Assembly (NCBI GenBank): GCA_017510875.1
Contig: JAFWLX010000209.1
Coordinates: forward strand, 1-8,250
Origin: Atopobiaceae bacterium
GTDB lineage: Bacteria; Actinomycetota; Coriobacteriia; Coriobacteriales; Atopobiaceae
Reading direction: 5' to 3'
DNA length: 8,250 nt
Shown here: piece by piece, positions 1-5,442 of the stretch
How the letters are laid out: each line of letters starts with the position of its first letter
How positions within the stretch are numbered: the stretch's first letter is position 1
Program-made: the position numbers and the translations under genes
The notes under the pieces: generated by a model
What the model was told of the DNA's origin: nothing
The model's database searches: none
The model's input: only the letters and a program-made list of their open reading frames with translations

Positions 1-105
1 CTGCACGATGAGGTAGAACAGCAGAAGTAGGACGAGCACCGCGGCACTCGCCAGCAAGACAGCGCGCATCACGCCCTTCGAAAGCTGATTACCCTCACGC
101 TGCAT
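1..105 (-). CDS. Membrane-anchored or secreted protein, N-terminal 35 codons only (runs off left edge)
   Basis: An open frame begins with ATG at 105 and stays open to the window edge. It is preceded by a very strong ribosome site, GGGAGGG, ending about 4 nt before the start. The 35 visible residues have a short charged start (MQREGNQLSKG) followed by an uninterrupted hydrophobic stretch, VLLASAAVLVLLLLFYLIV (about residues 16-34). That is a signal anchor or an uncleaved N-terminal membrane segment with the N-terminus inside. No lipobox or cleavage motif is visible in the part shown. The family cannot be told because the extracellular or catalytic part is missing. It lies 92 nt beyond the transketolase subunit gene on the same strand and could be read from that transcript or from its own promoter; I could not assign a convincing promoter in the gap. 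Confidence 0.7.
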   Translation of the reverse strand, partial: MQREGNQLSKGVMRAVLLASAAVLVLLLLFYLIVQ

Positions 106-197
106 GTGCCCTCCCGCCAGACGACAATCCGCATACCTCTGCCACTGTCGGTATTAATCCTAGCTCTGATGCGTGCGCGATAGCGTGAAAAAGGGGG

Positions 198-1160
198 TTA
201 TCGACCAAGTCGGGCAAGCGTTGCGGAGGCTATGCCATTCGCGTCAAGGCCTGCGCGCGCCAGCGTCTTGGCCGGCGTATCTGCGGCAAGGTAGACGTCG
301 GGCATGCCAAGGCGAAGCACGCGCGGAGAGTCGTCCCGCTCGGAGAGGTACTCGGCGACCGACGAGCCAAAGCCACCGTTGATACAGTGGTCCTCGACCG
401 TCACGGCAAGGCGCATGCCCGCAAGCGCGTCCAGCGCGTTGGTGTCAAGCGGCTTGATCGTAGCGAACTCAACCACACGCACCCTCACGCCCTCGCGCGT
501 CAGCTTCGTGGCGGCACGCAATGCCTCGCTGGTCAGAGGGCCTGTTGCGAGCAGTGCCACCTCTGCATCGGGGGTGTCACGCAGCACCTCGGCCTTGCCA
601 ATCTCGGTATGCTGGCCGCGCGCGTGGATGCACGCGTCGGTTTCGTACTGGCTGATGCGCACGTACGCGGGGCGCGGGTTGGCTGCAAGCTCCTGCAGGA
701 TGCTAGAGAGCTCGACGTTGTCGGCAGGGCACACCACCGTCATGCCCGGAATGGTACGCATGCAGGCGAGGTCTTCAAGCGCCATGTGACTCGCGCCCAG
801 CGAGGCAGACTCGCAGCCGGCAGAAAGGCCCACCAAGACCACGGGCGACTCCATCATGCCCAGCATGACGCGCACCTGATCGAGCACGCGCGACGTGATG
901 AACGTTGCATAAGAAGGCGCCAGCACATGGAAGCCCTCGTTGGCGAGGGCAGCCGCGACCTCAACTTGGCTTTGCTCGGCAATGCCTACCTGCACAAAGG
1001 CCTGCGGAAGAATCTCGCGCATCTCATCGAGGTTGAGGCGCCTGCCGTAGTCGGACACCACTACCGAGAGCAGCTCGTCGCGTCCGGCGATGAGCGCCAT
1101 GGTCTCACCAAAGACTTGCTTGGCATCAAGCCCGCAGAGGCGCAGTTCCTCACTCGGCAC
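198..1160 (-). CDS. Transketolase C-terminal subunit (pyrimidine-binding and C-terminal domains of a split transketolase)
   Basis: This 320-aa protein corresponds to the second half of transketolase: the pyrimidine-binding domain (about residues 10-180) followed by the transketolase C-terminal domain (about 195-315). With its partner it should form the thiamine-diphosphate enzyme that moves two-carbon ketol units between sugar phosphates in the non-oxidative pentose phosphate pathway. Glu62 in GIAEQ matches the catalytic glutamate that contacts the cofactor aminopyrimidine ring. GASHMALEDLA (122-132) and the IPGMTVVCPAD segment match the conserved substrate-side loop and strand. I chose the GTG at 1160 because AAGGAGG lies 10 nt upstream of it inside the end of the partner gene. 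An ATG at 1250 would add 30 unlike residues read in a different frame of that gene. The 11-nt overlap implies translational coupling. The loop GLSAGCESASLGASH differs from the GEDG-type loop of standard transketolases, so the sugar substrate is uncertain. Confidence 0.9.
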   Translation of the reverse strand: MPSEELRLCGLDAKQVFGETMALIAGRDELLSVVVSDYGRRLNLDEMREILPQAFVQVGIAEQSQVEVAAALANEGFHVLAPSYATFITSRVLDQVRVMLGMMESPVVLVGLSAGCESASLGASHMALEDLACMRTIPGMTVVCPADNVELSSILQELAANPRPAYVRISQYETDACIHARGQHTEIGKAEVLRDTPDAEVALLATGPLTSEALRAATKLTREGVRVRVVEFATIKPLDTNALDALAGMRLAVTVEDHCINGGFGSSVAEYLSERDDSPRVLRLGMPDVYLAADTPAKTLARAGLDANGIASATLARLGR

Positions 1161-2106
1161 GGTCCAGCACCTCCTTGCGAGCTGCCTCAAGCTCCGCCAC
1201 GGCACGGCTGTATCCGTCCTCGTCCAGGCAACGGTCATGCCACTTGACATCGTTCTCGGCGAACGAGAGGCCCTTGCCCTTGACGGTATGAGCGACCACC
1301 ACGAGGGGCCGGTCGGAGCGGGTAGTCAGCACATTGGCCAGCGCCGCGACGTCGTGACCGTCAACCTGCTGCACGTCAAAGCCGAAGGCGGCAAACTTGC
1401 CAGTCAGCGGACCGCTGTCGAGCACCTGCGACGTGGGGCCATCAAGCTGCAGACCATTGGCGTCGATGATTACCATCAGCGAACCAAGGCGATTGTGGCC
1501 CGCAAACGACGCAGCCTCCCACACGGAGCCCTCGTCGCACTCGCCGTCGCCCATTACGCAGTAGATGCGTGAGGGAAGATTCTTGCGACGTGCCGCCAAG
1601 GCAAGGCCGGCGGCATAGCCCAAGCCCATGCCGAGGCTTCCTCCGGACAACTCGATGCCACGAGAGGTGTCGCGACGGGGCTGCTTGCCAATGACGGCCT
1701 CAGGGCCAAACATCCCACGATCGAAATCTTCCTTGCTCAGCAAGCCAGCCTGCAAAAGCGCAGGCCACAAGGCAAGAGACGCATGGCCCTTGGAAAGCAC
1801 GAGCCTGTCGCGCTCCTCCCAAGGCACATCGCCCGCGCCCGTATGCATGATGGTACCCAGCAGAACAGCCATGATCTCGGCACAAGAAAGGCTTCCGCCG
1901 AGATGGAACGGCGTATCAGGATGCGCGTGAGCAAACTCGATAACCTGGCGGCGAATATCAATCGCACGCAGGGCGAGCTCAGTGCTGGAGAGGCCTGCGC
2001 CAATACGCGCAACGCCATCCGCTCTGCCGCTCTGTGTGATTTCAGACGCCGTTGCGGCCAACGCTCTCCCCCTGACGCTGCCATGACAATGCCATGAAAC
2101 CGGCAT
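1150..2106 (-). CDS. Transketolase N-terminal subunit (thiamine-diphosphate-binding half)
   Basis: This 318-aa protein is the first half of a two-subunit transketolase and carries the diphosphate-binding domain. Visible motifs in order are HLGGSLS (68-74, the position of GHPGGSLS), LSKGHAS (104-110), ELSGGSLGMGLGYAAG (152-167), and the cofactor motif from GDG (186-188) to Asn217, which binds Mg2+ and the diphosphate. The catalytic pyrimidine-binding half is the next gene, overlapping by 11 nt. The start is uncertain. ATG at 2106 has only a weak AGG upstream. TTG at 2061 has AGGGGGAG close upstream and would give 303 aa; it would remove 15 residues that do not look like the family. The conserved core begins only near residue 40 of the longer form. 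Loss of the Pro in HPGGS and the presence of close homologues with other ketose substrates leave exact specificity open. Confidence 0.9.
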   Translation of the reverse strand: MPVSWHCHGSVRGRALAATASEITQSGRADGVARIGAGLSSTELALRAIDIRRQVIEFAHAHPDTPFHLGGSLSCAEIMAVLLGTIMHTGAGDVPWEERDRLVLSKGHASLALWPALLQAGLLSKEDFDRGMFGPEAVIGKQPRRDTSRGIELSGGSLGMGLGYAAGLALAARRKNLPSRIYCVMGDGECDEGSVWEAASFAGHNRLGSLMVIIDANGLQLDGPTSQVLDSGPLTGKFAAFGFDVQQVDGHDVAALANVLTTRSDRPLVVVAHTVKGKGLSFAENDVKWHDRCLDEDGYSRAVAELEAARKEVLDRAE

Positions 2107-2135
2107 ATGCTACCTAGTGTTACAGACTACACCAT

Positions 2136-2169
2136 AGCGGCCAACTTTGGCCTCCTTAAACCGGCCGCT
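2136..2169 (-). promoter_or_regulatory. Overlapping inverted repeats upstream of the transketolase operon
   Basis: Two inverted repeats share an arm. The inner one is GGCCAA (2139-2144) and TTGGCC (2147-2152), with a 2-nt spacer. The outer one is AGCGGCC (2136-2142) and GGCCGCT (2163-2169), with a 20-nt loop that holds AAGGAGG when read on the minus strand. Both cannot form at once in RNA. The minus-strand copy TTGGCC could also serve as a -35 box, 16 nt before a weak TAACAC, so the inner repeat may instead be a DNA operator. Either role is inferred; the repeats themselves are exact. Confidence 0.4.
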
Positions 2170-2245
2170 TGCATCACCCCACACAGGGAGAACACCACAC
2201 GTGGATTGTCCGTGAATCTTAGCCGCTGCGATTGTTCTAGTGACG

Positions 2246-2275
2246 CACAAGAAAGGGCCCCATTGCTGAGGCCCT
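2246..2275 (-). terminator. Rho-independent-type terminator after tRNA-Leu
   Basis: Read on the minus strand, AGGGCC (2275-2270) and GGCCCT (2259-2254) form a perfect 6-bp GC-rich stem with a 10-nt loop. A T-rich tail, TTTCTTGT, follows. It begins 8 nt beyond the CCA end of the tRNA and points the same way, so it most likely ends the mazG-divIC-ppx-tRNA transcript. The T tract is interrupted, so efficiency is uncertain. Confidence 0.7.
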
Positions 2276-2283
2276 GATTCACA

Positions 2284-2368
2284 TGGTAGGGGCGGCGGGG
2301 TTCGAACCCGCATACCTTTCGGTGGAGGATTTTAAGTCCCCTGCGTCTGCCAATTCCGCCACGCCCCC
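2284..2368 (-). tRNA. tRNA-Leu, anticodon UAA, CCA end encoded
   Basis: The minus strand folds into a complete class II tRNA of 85 nt including the encoded CCA. The acceptor stem is GGGGGCG with CGCCCCT (first pair G-U), discriminator A. The D region is TGGCGGAATTGGCAGACGCA. The anticodon stem GGGGA/TCCTC encloses the loop CTTAAAA, giving anticodon UAA for leucine UUA/UUG codons. The long variable arm is ACC-GAAA-GGT, and the T arm is GCGGG-TTCGAAC-CCCGC. The long variable arm and the GGCAGACGC D region are typical of bacterial tRNA-Leu. The gene starts 21 nt after the phosphatase stop codon with no terminator between, so it is probably processed from that operon's transcript. Confidence 0.97.
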
Positions 2369-2389
2369 GTAGGTAGTAGGTTAGCGCAA

Positions 2390-3382
2390 TCAGCCGAGCG
2401 CGGTAAGCGTGGGAGTCCAGCCTACGGGACTCTTCTCACCCGCCACCGTTGCCGCAGCCGTCAGCGCAAGACCAAAGAGCAGGTCACTTTCGCTCACCGT
2501 GAGGCGGTCGAAGCCCGTCGCACGTAGAATCTCGGACACGGCCACAGCTCCACCCAAGATGACCGGCGCGCGCTTGGGCTGCAGTCCCGGCACCTGCGCT
2601 CGCTCGGCAACGCTCATGGCCGCCAGCTCGGCCTCCATGCGCTCAACCTCCGCAAGCGTCAGCTCGTGCAGGTGCACATACGAGGAGTCGTACGGCACGA
2701 GCTTTGCGTCGATAGCCACCAGAGTCGTGACAGTCCCGCCACAGGTCACGAGGCATGCGGGCTCCATGGGCGCCGCGGCGATGAGTCCCGCCACGGGCTC
2801 AAAGAGCGTAGAGGCAAACTCGTGCGCCTCGGCAAGCTCCTCCGCAGTCGGAATGCCATCGGCCCGCTTTGCGAGGAAGCGCTCTGTCACGCGGCGGCAC
2901 CCCACATCGATGGAACGAACAAACGCCACGTCAAGGGCACCGTTCTCAAGCTTACCGAGCGCAAACTCGGTAGAACCACCACCGTTGTCCGCAATGAGGA
3001 CGGGCGTGCCCGGGAAGTCTTGGGCAATGCCCAAAAGCGTCAGCATCCCCTCGACCTCGCCCGGAATCACCTGCGCCGCAAGCCCGCGAGCCGCAAACTG
3101 GGCAAGAAGCTCGTCGGAGTTCTCGGCGTCGCGCGCGGCGCTCGTCATGGTGACACACATCACCGGGGCACCCGCCGCATGGGCCGCCATCAGATAGGAG
3201 TCCACGCAGGTAAGCACGCGCTCCTTTGCCGCCTCGCTGATGCGTCCCGTTGCAGAGAGCCCTTCGCCAAGGTCGACGATGGTGGACTGTTTCGCGAGGC
3301 GCACCACGCGCCCTTCCTCCACATCCGCCACTGCAAGACGTGCCGTAACCGTGCCAAGGTCAATGCAAGAAACGCGCTTCAT
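2390..3382 (-). CDS. ppx: Ppx/GppA-family phosphatase (exopolyphosphatase or pppGpp phosphohydrolase)
   Basis: This 330-aa protein has the actin/hexokinase-like ASKHA fold expected of Ppx/GppA. These enzymes release phosphate from polyphosphate or convert pppGpp to ppGpp in the cytoplasm. Motifs in order are the N-terminal phosphate-1 loop CIDLGTVTARL (6-16), DLGEGLSATGRIS (37-49), SAARDAEN (81-88), GEVEG (108-112) with Glu111 at the catalytic glutamate position, ADNGGGSTE (131-139, the phosphate-2 loop), and TCGGTVTTL in the second lobe. The length fits the short, two-domain actinobacterial enzymes that lack the C-terminal HD-like domain of E. coli Ppx. The start is ATG at 3382 behind GAGGAGGGG, spaced 7 nt. 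It lies 21 nt after the divIC-like gene, matching the actinobacterial divIC...ppx order. The first loop has Thr-Val-Thr where Ser/Thr-Asn-Ser/Thr is usual, and the second has Asn after the Asp, so substrate preference cannot be fixed. Confidence 0.9.
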   Translation of the reverse strand: MKRVSCIDLGTVTARLAVADVEEGRVVRLAKQSTIVDLGEGLSATGRISEAAKERVLTCVDSYLMAAHAAGAPVMCVTMTSAARDAENSDELLAQFAARGLAAQVIPGEVEGMLTLLGIAQDFPGTPVLIADNGGGSTEFALGKLENGALDVAFVRSIDVGCRRVTERFLAKRADGIPTAEELAEAHEFASTLFEPVAGLIAAAPMEPACLVTCGGTVTTLVAIDAKLVPYDSSYVHLHELTLAEVERMEAELAAMSVAERAQVPGLQPKRAPVILGGAVAVSEILRATGFDRLTVSESDLLFGLALTAAATVAGEKSPVGWTPTLTALG

Positions 3383-3403
3383 AGGAGCCCCTCCTCACTC
3401 GCC

Positions 3404-3901
3404 TTACTGCCAGCTATCTGTACTGTAGAAGAACACCACGTCAAGCACCTTGATATACCAAGGCCGAGTATCCTCAAGCTCAATCTCGGCAAAGAGGTCG
3501 GAAAGCTCGTCCTCGGGCAGGCCCTCGACTACAACGCTCGTCTCGTCCTCTTTGATCAGGCCGCGACGACGCGCCTCGTCCTCAATGCCCTCTTGGGAGG
3601 TCAGTCTTCCCACGTCTTGAAAAAGGGCTTCGTTCTGCTCAGAGATCGCCTGGTAGTACGCCTGCAAGTCTTGGCTGCTGCGCCATGCCACGTAATAGTT
3701 TCGCGTGGGCGCGTAGAGCATAACGACCGCCAGGACCACCACAACGATCGTGATGATGATGCCAGGGTGACTCCGCGCGGCATCGCCTATGGAACCAGCG
3801 CGCTCACGCACATCAAACGTTGATCCACCGCGCTCGCGAGCCTTGGCCTCCGCGGCCTCGCGCCGCCTGCGCGCAGTACGCGTCTCTGCCACGTTACTCA
3901 C
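3404..3901 (-). CDS. Septum formation initiator, DivIC/FtsB family
   Basis: This 165-aa single-pass membrane protein has the architecture of the divisome component FtsB/DivIC, which bridges FtsL and FtsQ/DivIB and helps trigger septal peptidoglycan synthesis. A basic, charged cytoplasmic tail (1-44, RRRR at 11-14) is followed by one membrane helix, about residues 46-65 (PGIIITIVVVVLAVVMLYAP). A predicted coiled coil starts near LQAYYQAISEQNEALFQDV. The segment EDEARRRGLIKEDE is the family's signature end of the coil, and an acidic extracellular tail follows. The start is GTG at 3901, overlapping the mazG stop region by 8 nt; a second GTG at 3892 would remove three residues. A long open extension upstream to 4075 is only the shadow of mazG. 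The place between mazG and ppx is where actinobacteria carry divIC, which supports the call. Confidence 0.88.
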   Translation of the reverse strand: MSNVAETRTARRRREAAEAKARERGGSTFDVRERAGSIGDAARSHPGIIITIVVVVLAVVMLYAPTRNYYVAWRSSQDLQAYYQAISEQNEALFQDVGRLTSQEGIEDEARRRGLIKEDETSVVVEGLPEDELSDLFAEIELEDTRPWYIKVLDVVFFYSTDSWQ

Positions 3902-4784
3902 TCGCCTTCGTCTGCGGCGCCAGGTGCTCGCCGTCCTTAATCTGGTCCCACAACACGTTGATCTCGTCGGTGGAATAGGTCTCGAGGTCACGGCCTTCCG
4001 CACGGGCGAGACACTCCATGGCAGACCAACGCCTGCGGAACTTGCGGTTGGAGGCCGCCAGTGCCTCCTCCGCATCGATGCCCTCCCTGCGTGCCACGTT
4101 CACCAGCGCAAAGAGGATATCGCCAAACTCCTCGGCCGCTGCCTCGGTGCCGCGCTCCTCGCGCTCGAACTCCGCGCGCTCCTCGGTCACCTTGTCCCAG
4201 ATGTCCGCAACGGTCTCCCACTCGAAGCCCGCCTTCGCGGCGCGCTTGCTGATCTTCTGGCACTGCATGAGCGCGGGCAGCGAGATAGGCACCGAGTCCA
4301 GCAGGCCTGGCTCCTCGCCCGCCTCACCACGAGCCTCGCGCTCAATCTTCTTGACCTCGTCCCAGCGCTCAAGCGCCAGCTCGGCAGACTCTGCCACCTT
4401 GTCGCCAAACACGTGGGGATGGCGACGAACGAGCTTCTCGTTCAGCTCGCGGCAAACGTCGTCGATGGTGAACTCGCCATCATCCGCGGCAATCTGAGTG
4501 TTGAGCAGCACCTGCTCGAGCATGTCGCCCAGCTCTTCGCGGAGATGCGGCACGTCATCCGCCATGATGGCGTCAACAGCCTCGTAGGTCTCCTCAATCA
4601 TGTTCTGGGCAATCGAGCGGTGCGTCTGCACCTTATCCCACGGGCAGCCGTCCTCCTGGCGCAGGCGCCAGATGGTGCGAACCAGACGGTCAAAGTCTGG
4701 ATGGCCCTGCGGGGCCAGCGGCCGCTCGAGCGTCGCCGCATCCACATCTTGAATGAGCTGCAAAGGGGTATCCTGCTGTGCCAT
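3894..4784 (-). CDS. mazG: Nucleoside triphosphate pyrophosphohydrolase MazG
   Basis: This 296-aa cytoplasmic enzyme belongs to the all-alpha MazG NTP-pyrophosphatase family. Members hydrolyse (d)NTPs to NMP and pyrophosphate, removing aberrant nucleotides and, in some bacteria, limiting ppGpp. Two MazG domains are visible. In the first, DGCPWDKVQTHRSI (45-58) is the family's start and the metal site is Glu65-x-x-Glu68 with Glu84-x-x-Asp87. RRHPHVFGD (120-128) is a hallmark. In the second, Glu202-x-x-Glu205 and Glu219-x-x-Asp222 repeat the metal-site pattern, so both copies look intact. The start is ATG at 4784 with GAGG 8 nt upstream. ATGs at 4814 and 4901 lack ribosome sites and add unlike sequence, the latter crossing the inverted repeat. 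Somewhat longer than E. coli MazG, with an acidic N-terminal lead of about 30 residues. First gene of the mazG-divIC-ppx-tRNA unit. Confidence 0.95.
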   Translation of the reverse strand: MAQQDTPLQLIQDVDAATLERPLAPQGHPDFDRLVRTIWRLRQEDGCPWDKVQTHRSIAQNMIEETYEAVDAIMADDVPHLREELGDMLEQVLLNTQIAADDGEFTIDDVCRELNEKLVRRHPHVFGDKVAESAELALERWDEVKKIEREARGEAGEEPGLLDSVPISLPALMQCQKISKRAAKAGFEWETVADIWDKVTEERAEFEREERGTEAAAEEFGDILFALVNVARREGIDAEEALAASNRKFRRRWSAMECLARAEGRDLETYSTDEINVLWDQIKDGEHLAPQTKASE

Positions 4785-4840
4785 ATGTGCATCCTCGTTA
4801 CGTTTAAGCTGCATATGCCGCGTTTGGCGTTCGTCTACAG

Positions 4841-4868
4841 ATGATAGCGCCAAGGCCGCATGCGACAA
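4841..4868 (-). promoter_or_regulatory. Candidate promoter of the mazG operon
   Basis: On the minus strand TTGTCG (4868-4863) and TATCAT (4846-4841) are spaced by 16 nt and resemble sigma-70 -35 and -10 boxes (4/6 and 5/6 matches). The predicted start near 4834 leaves a leader of about 50 nt before the mazG ATG. The -35 box sits partly in the loop and partly in an arm of the 11-bp inverted repeat. Assigned by eye only. Confidence 0.4.
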
Positions 4869-4881
4869 TCCGCATGCGGCC
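4854..4881. repeat. Perfect 11-bp inverted repeat between the surface-protein gene and mazG
   Basis: GGCCGCATGCG (4854-4864) and CGCATGCGGCC (4871-4881) are exact reverse complements separated by ACAATC. The hairpin would be very stable. It lies 32 nt beyond the stop codon of the small surface-protein gene, where a terminator is expected, but neither strand has a T tract after it. It also covers the candidate -35 box of mazG. It may act as a terminator without a U tract, as an operator, or both. Confidence 0.6.
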
Positions 4882-4913
4882 CACCACTCGAAAAAGCGCA
4901 CAGCAACCAGTGG

Positions 4914-5219
4914 CTACTTCTTCTTTGCCCGCAGCCACAGACCGAGTGACACCAGCGCGAGGCCAACCGCAAGAAGCGCAGTCACCTTGCCAGCGCTTGG
5001 CAGTGGGTCAATCGCATACGGAAGACTCGACTGAGCCGTTAGGCCTTCACCCTCGCTCAAGAAGCCGACAACTGCTTGCCCCTCGATGTAGCTGCCAACA
5101 GACATCAGGTCATCGACCTCGTCTGCTTGCGCCGTCAGCGGCACAAAGGCCAGCACGGTTAACGCAACGGCCACCAACGCCGAGAGCATCTTGTGTGTTT
5201 TAGCTGCGGGTATGCTCAT
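4914..5219 (-). CDS. Small secreted protein with LPSAG sorting-signal-like tail
   Basis: This 101-aa protein appears to be built for the cell surface. A signal peptide (1-32) has a Lys/His-containing start, a hydrophobic core LSALVAVALTVLAFVPL, and a likely cleavage after AQA. It is followed by a short mature region of about 40 residues. The C-terminus has the order of a sortase signal: LPSAG (73-77), a hydrophobic stretch (about 79-96), then RAKKK. The motif differs from LPXTG by Ala for Thr, so anchoring by sortase is likely but not certain; otherwise it would be a two-anchor membrane protein. The start is ATG at 5219 with GAGGAG 8 nt upstream; an in-frame ATG at 5252 is less likely. The segment SYIEGQAVVGFLSEGEG resembles the first strand of the propeptide in cell-wall subtilisin-like proteases, so the gene may be a deletion remnant. 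It is divergent from the TetR operon. No function can be assigned. Confidence 0.75.
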   Translation of the reverse strand: MSIPAAKTHKMLSALVAVALTVLAFVPLTAQADEVDDLMSVGSYIEGQAVVGFLSEGEGLTAQSSLPYAIDPLPSAGKVTALLAVGLALVSLGLWLRAKKK

Positions 5220-5374
5220 ATCATTCTCCTCGCACATACGGGCACGTCGCATGTTATCAAATGTCTTGAAGTGTTCACGCCAAAGGCTGGCTTTCGATAC
5301 CGCCTAGCTTGTCGTCTGTGCGTTACGGAGCATATCGGTCCCAGATTTCTGCGCATCCTACAAGCGATGCCACC

Positions 5375-5402
5375 TTTTCATCCGACACTTGTTACCTAAC
5401 AT
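5375..5402 (+). promoter_or_regulatory. Candidate promoter of the TetR operon
   Basis: TTTTCA (5375-5380) and TAACAT (5397-5402) are spaced by 16 nt, each matching 4 of 6 consensus positions for a housekeeping promoter. The predicted start near 5409 gives a leader of about 34 nt with the ribosome site of the regulator gene. A second, weaker reading uses TTGTTA (5389-5394) and TAAGAA (5412-5417). In both cases the inverted repeat at 5396-5409 would block polymerase when occupied. Confidence 0.4.
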
Positions 5403-5409
5403 GTGTTAG
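5396..5409. promoter_or_regulatory. Inverted repeat, candidate TetR-family operator
   Basis: CTAACA and TGTTAG are exact reverse complements with a 2-nt spacer (TG). The site is 34 nt upstream of the regulator's start codon and overlaps the predicted -10 box. Short inverted repeats placed like this are typical autoregulatory sites of TetR-family repressors. The assignment is by position and symmetry only. Confidence 0.5.
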
Positions 5410-5442
5410 ATTAAGAAGCATCAATTGGAAGGATGGTGCCTC

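Noticed and set aside
122..134. The 13-mer CGACAATCCGCAT, also present at 4863-4875
   Set aside because: Two exact 13-mers in a window of this size are expected about by chance. They sit at different distances from their genes, so I do not call a shared operator.
387..1247. Long plus-strand open frame of 286 codons opposite the transketolase C-terminal subunit gene
   Set aside because: Its composition is rich in His, Arg and Ala with no domain pattern, it lacks a ribosome site, and the opposite strand encodes a clear transketolase subunit. It is an antisense shadow of GC-rich coding DNA.
2110..2313. Minus-strand open frame of 67 codons upstream of the transketolase operon
   Set aside because: It begins inside the tRNA-Leu gene and runs through the terminator, so it cannot be a separate protein gene.
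2284..2368. tRNA-Leu as an integration (att) site
   Set aside because: No integrase, direct repeat of the tRNA 3' end or foreign-looking DNA is present on either side in this window.
2666..3823. Plus-strand open frame of 385 codons opposite ppx and divIC
   Set aside because: It crosses two real minus-strand genes and their junction, has no recognisable motif, and its residue make-up is typical of antisense reading.
3789..4844. Plus-strand open frame of 351 codons opposite mazG
   Set aside because: The minus strand has both metal-binding motifs and the RRHPHVFGD signature of MazG. The plus-strand product is Leu/Arg-rich without family features.
4911..5219. Toxin or bacteriocin precursor reading of the small secreted protein
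   Set aside because: There is no double-Gly leader, Cys-rich core or adjacent immunity or export gene. The C-terminal LPSAG-hydrophobic-basic tail points to surface anchoring instead.
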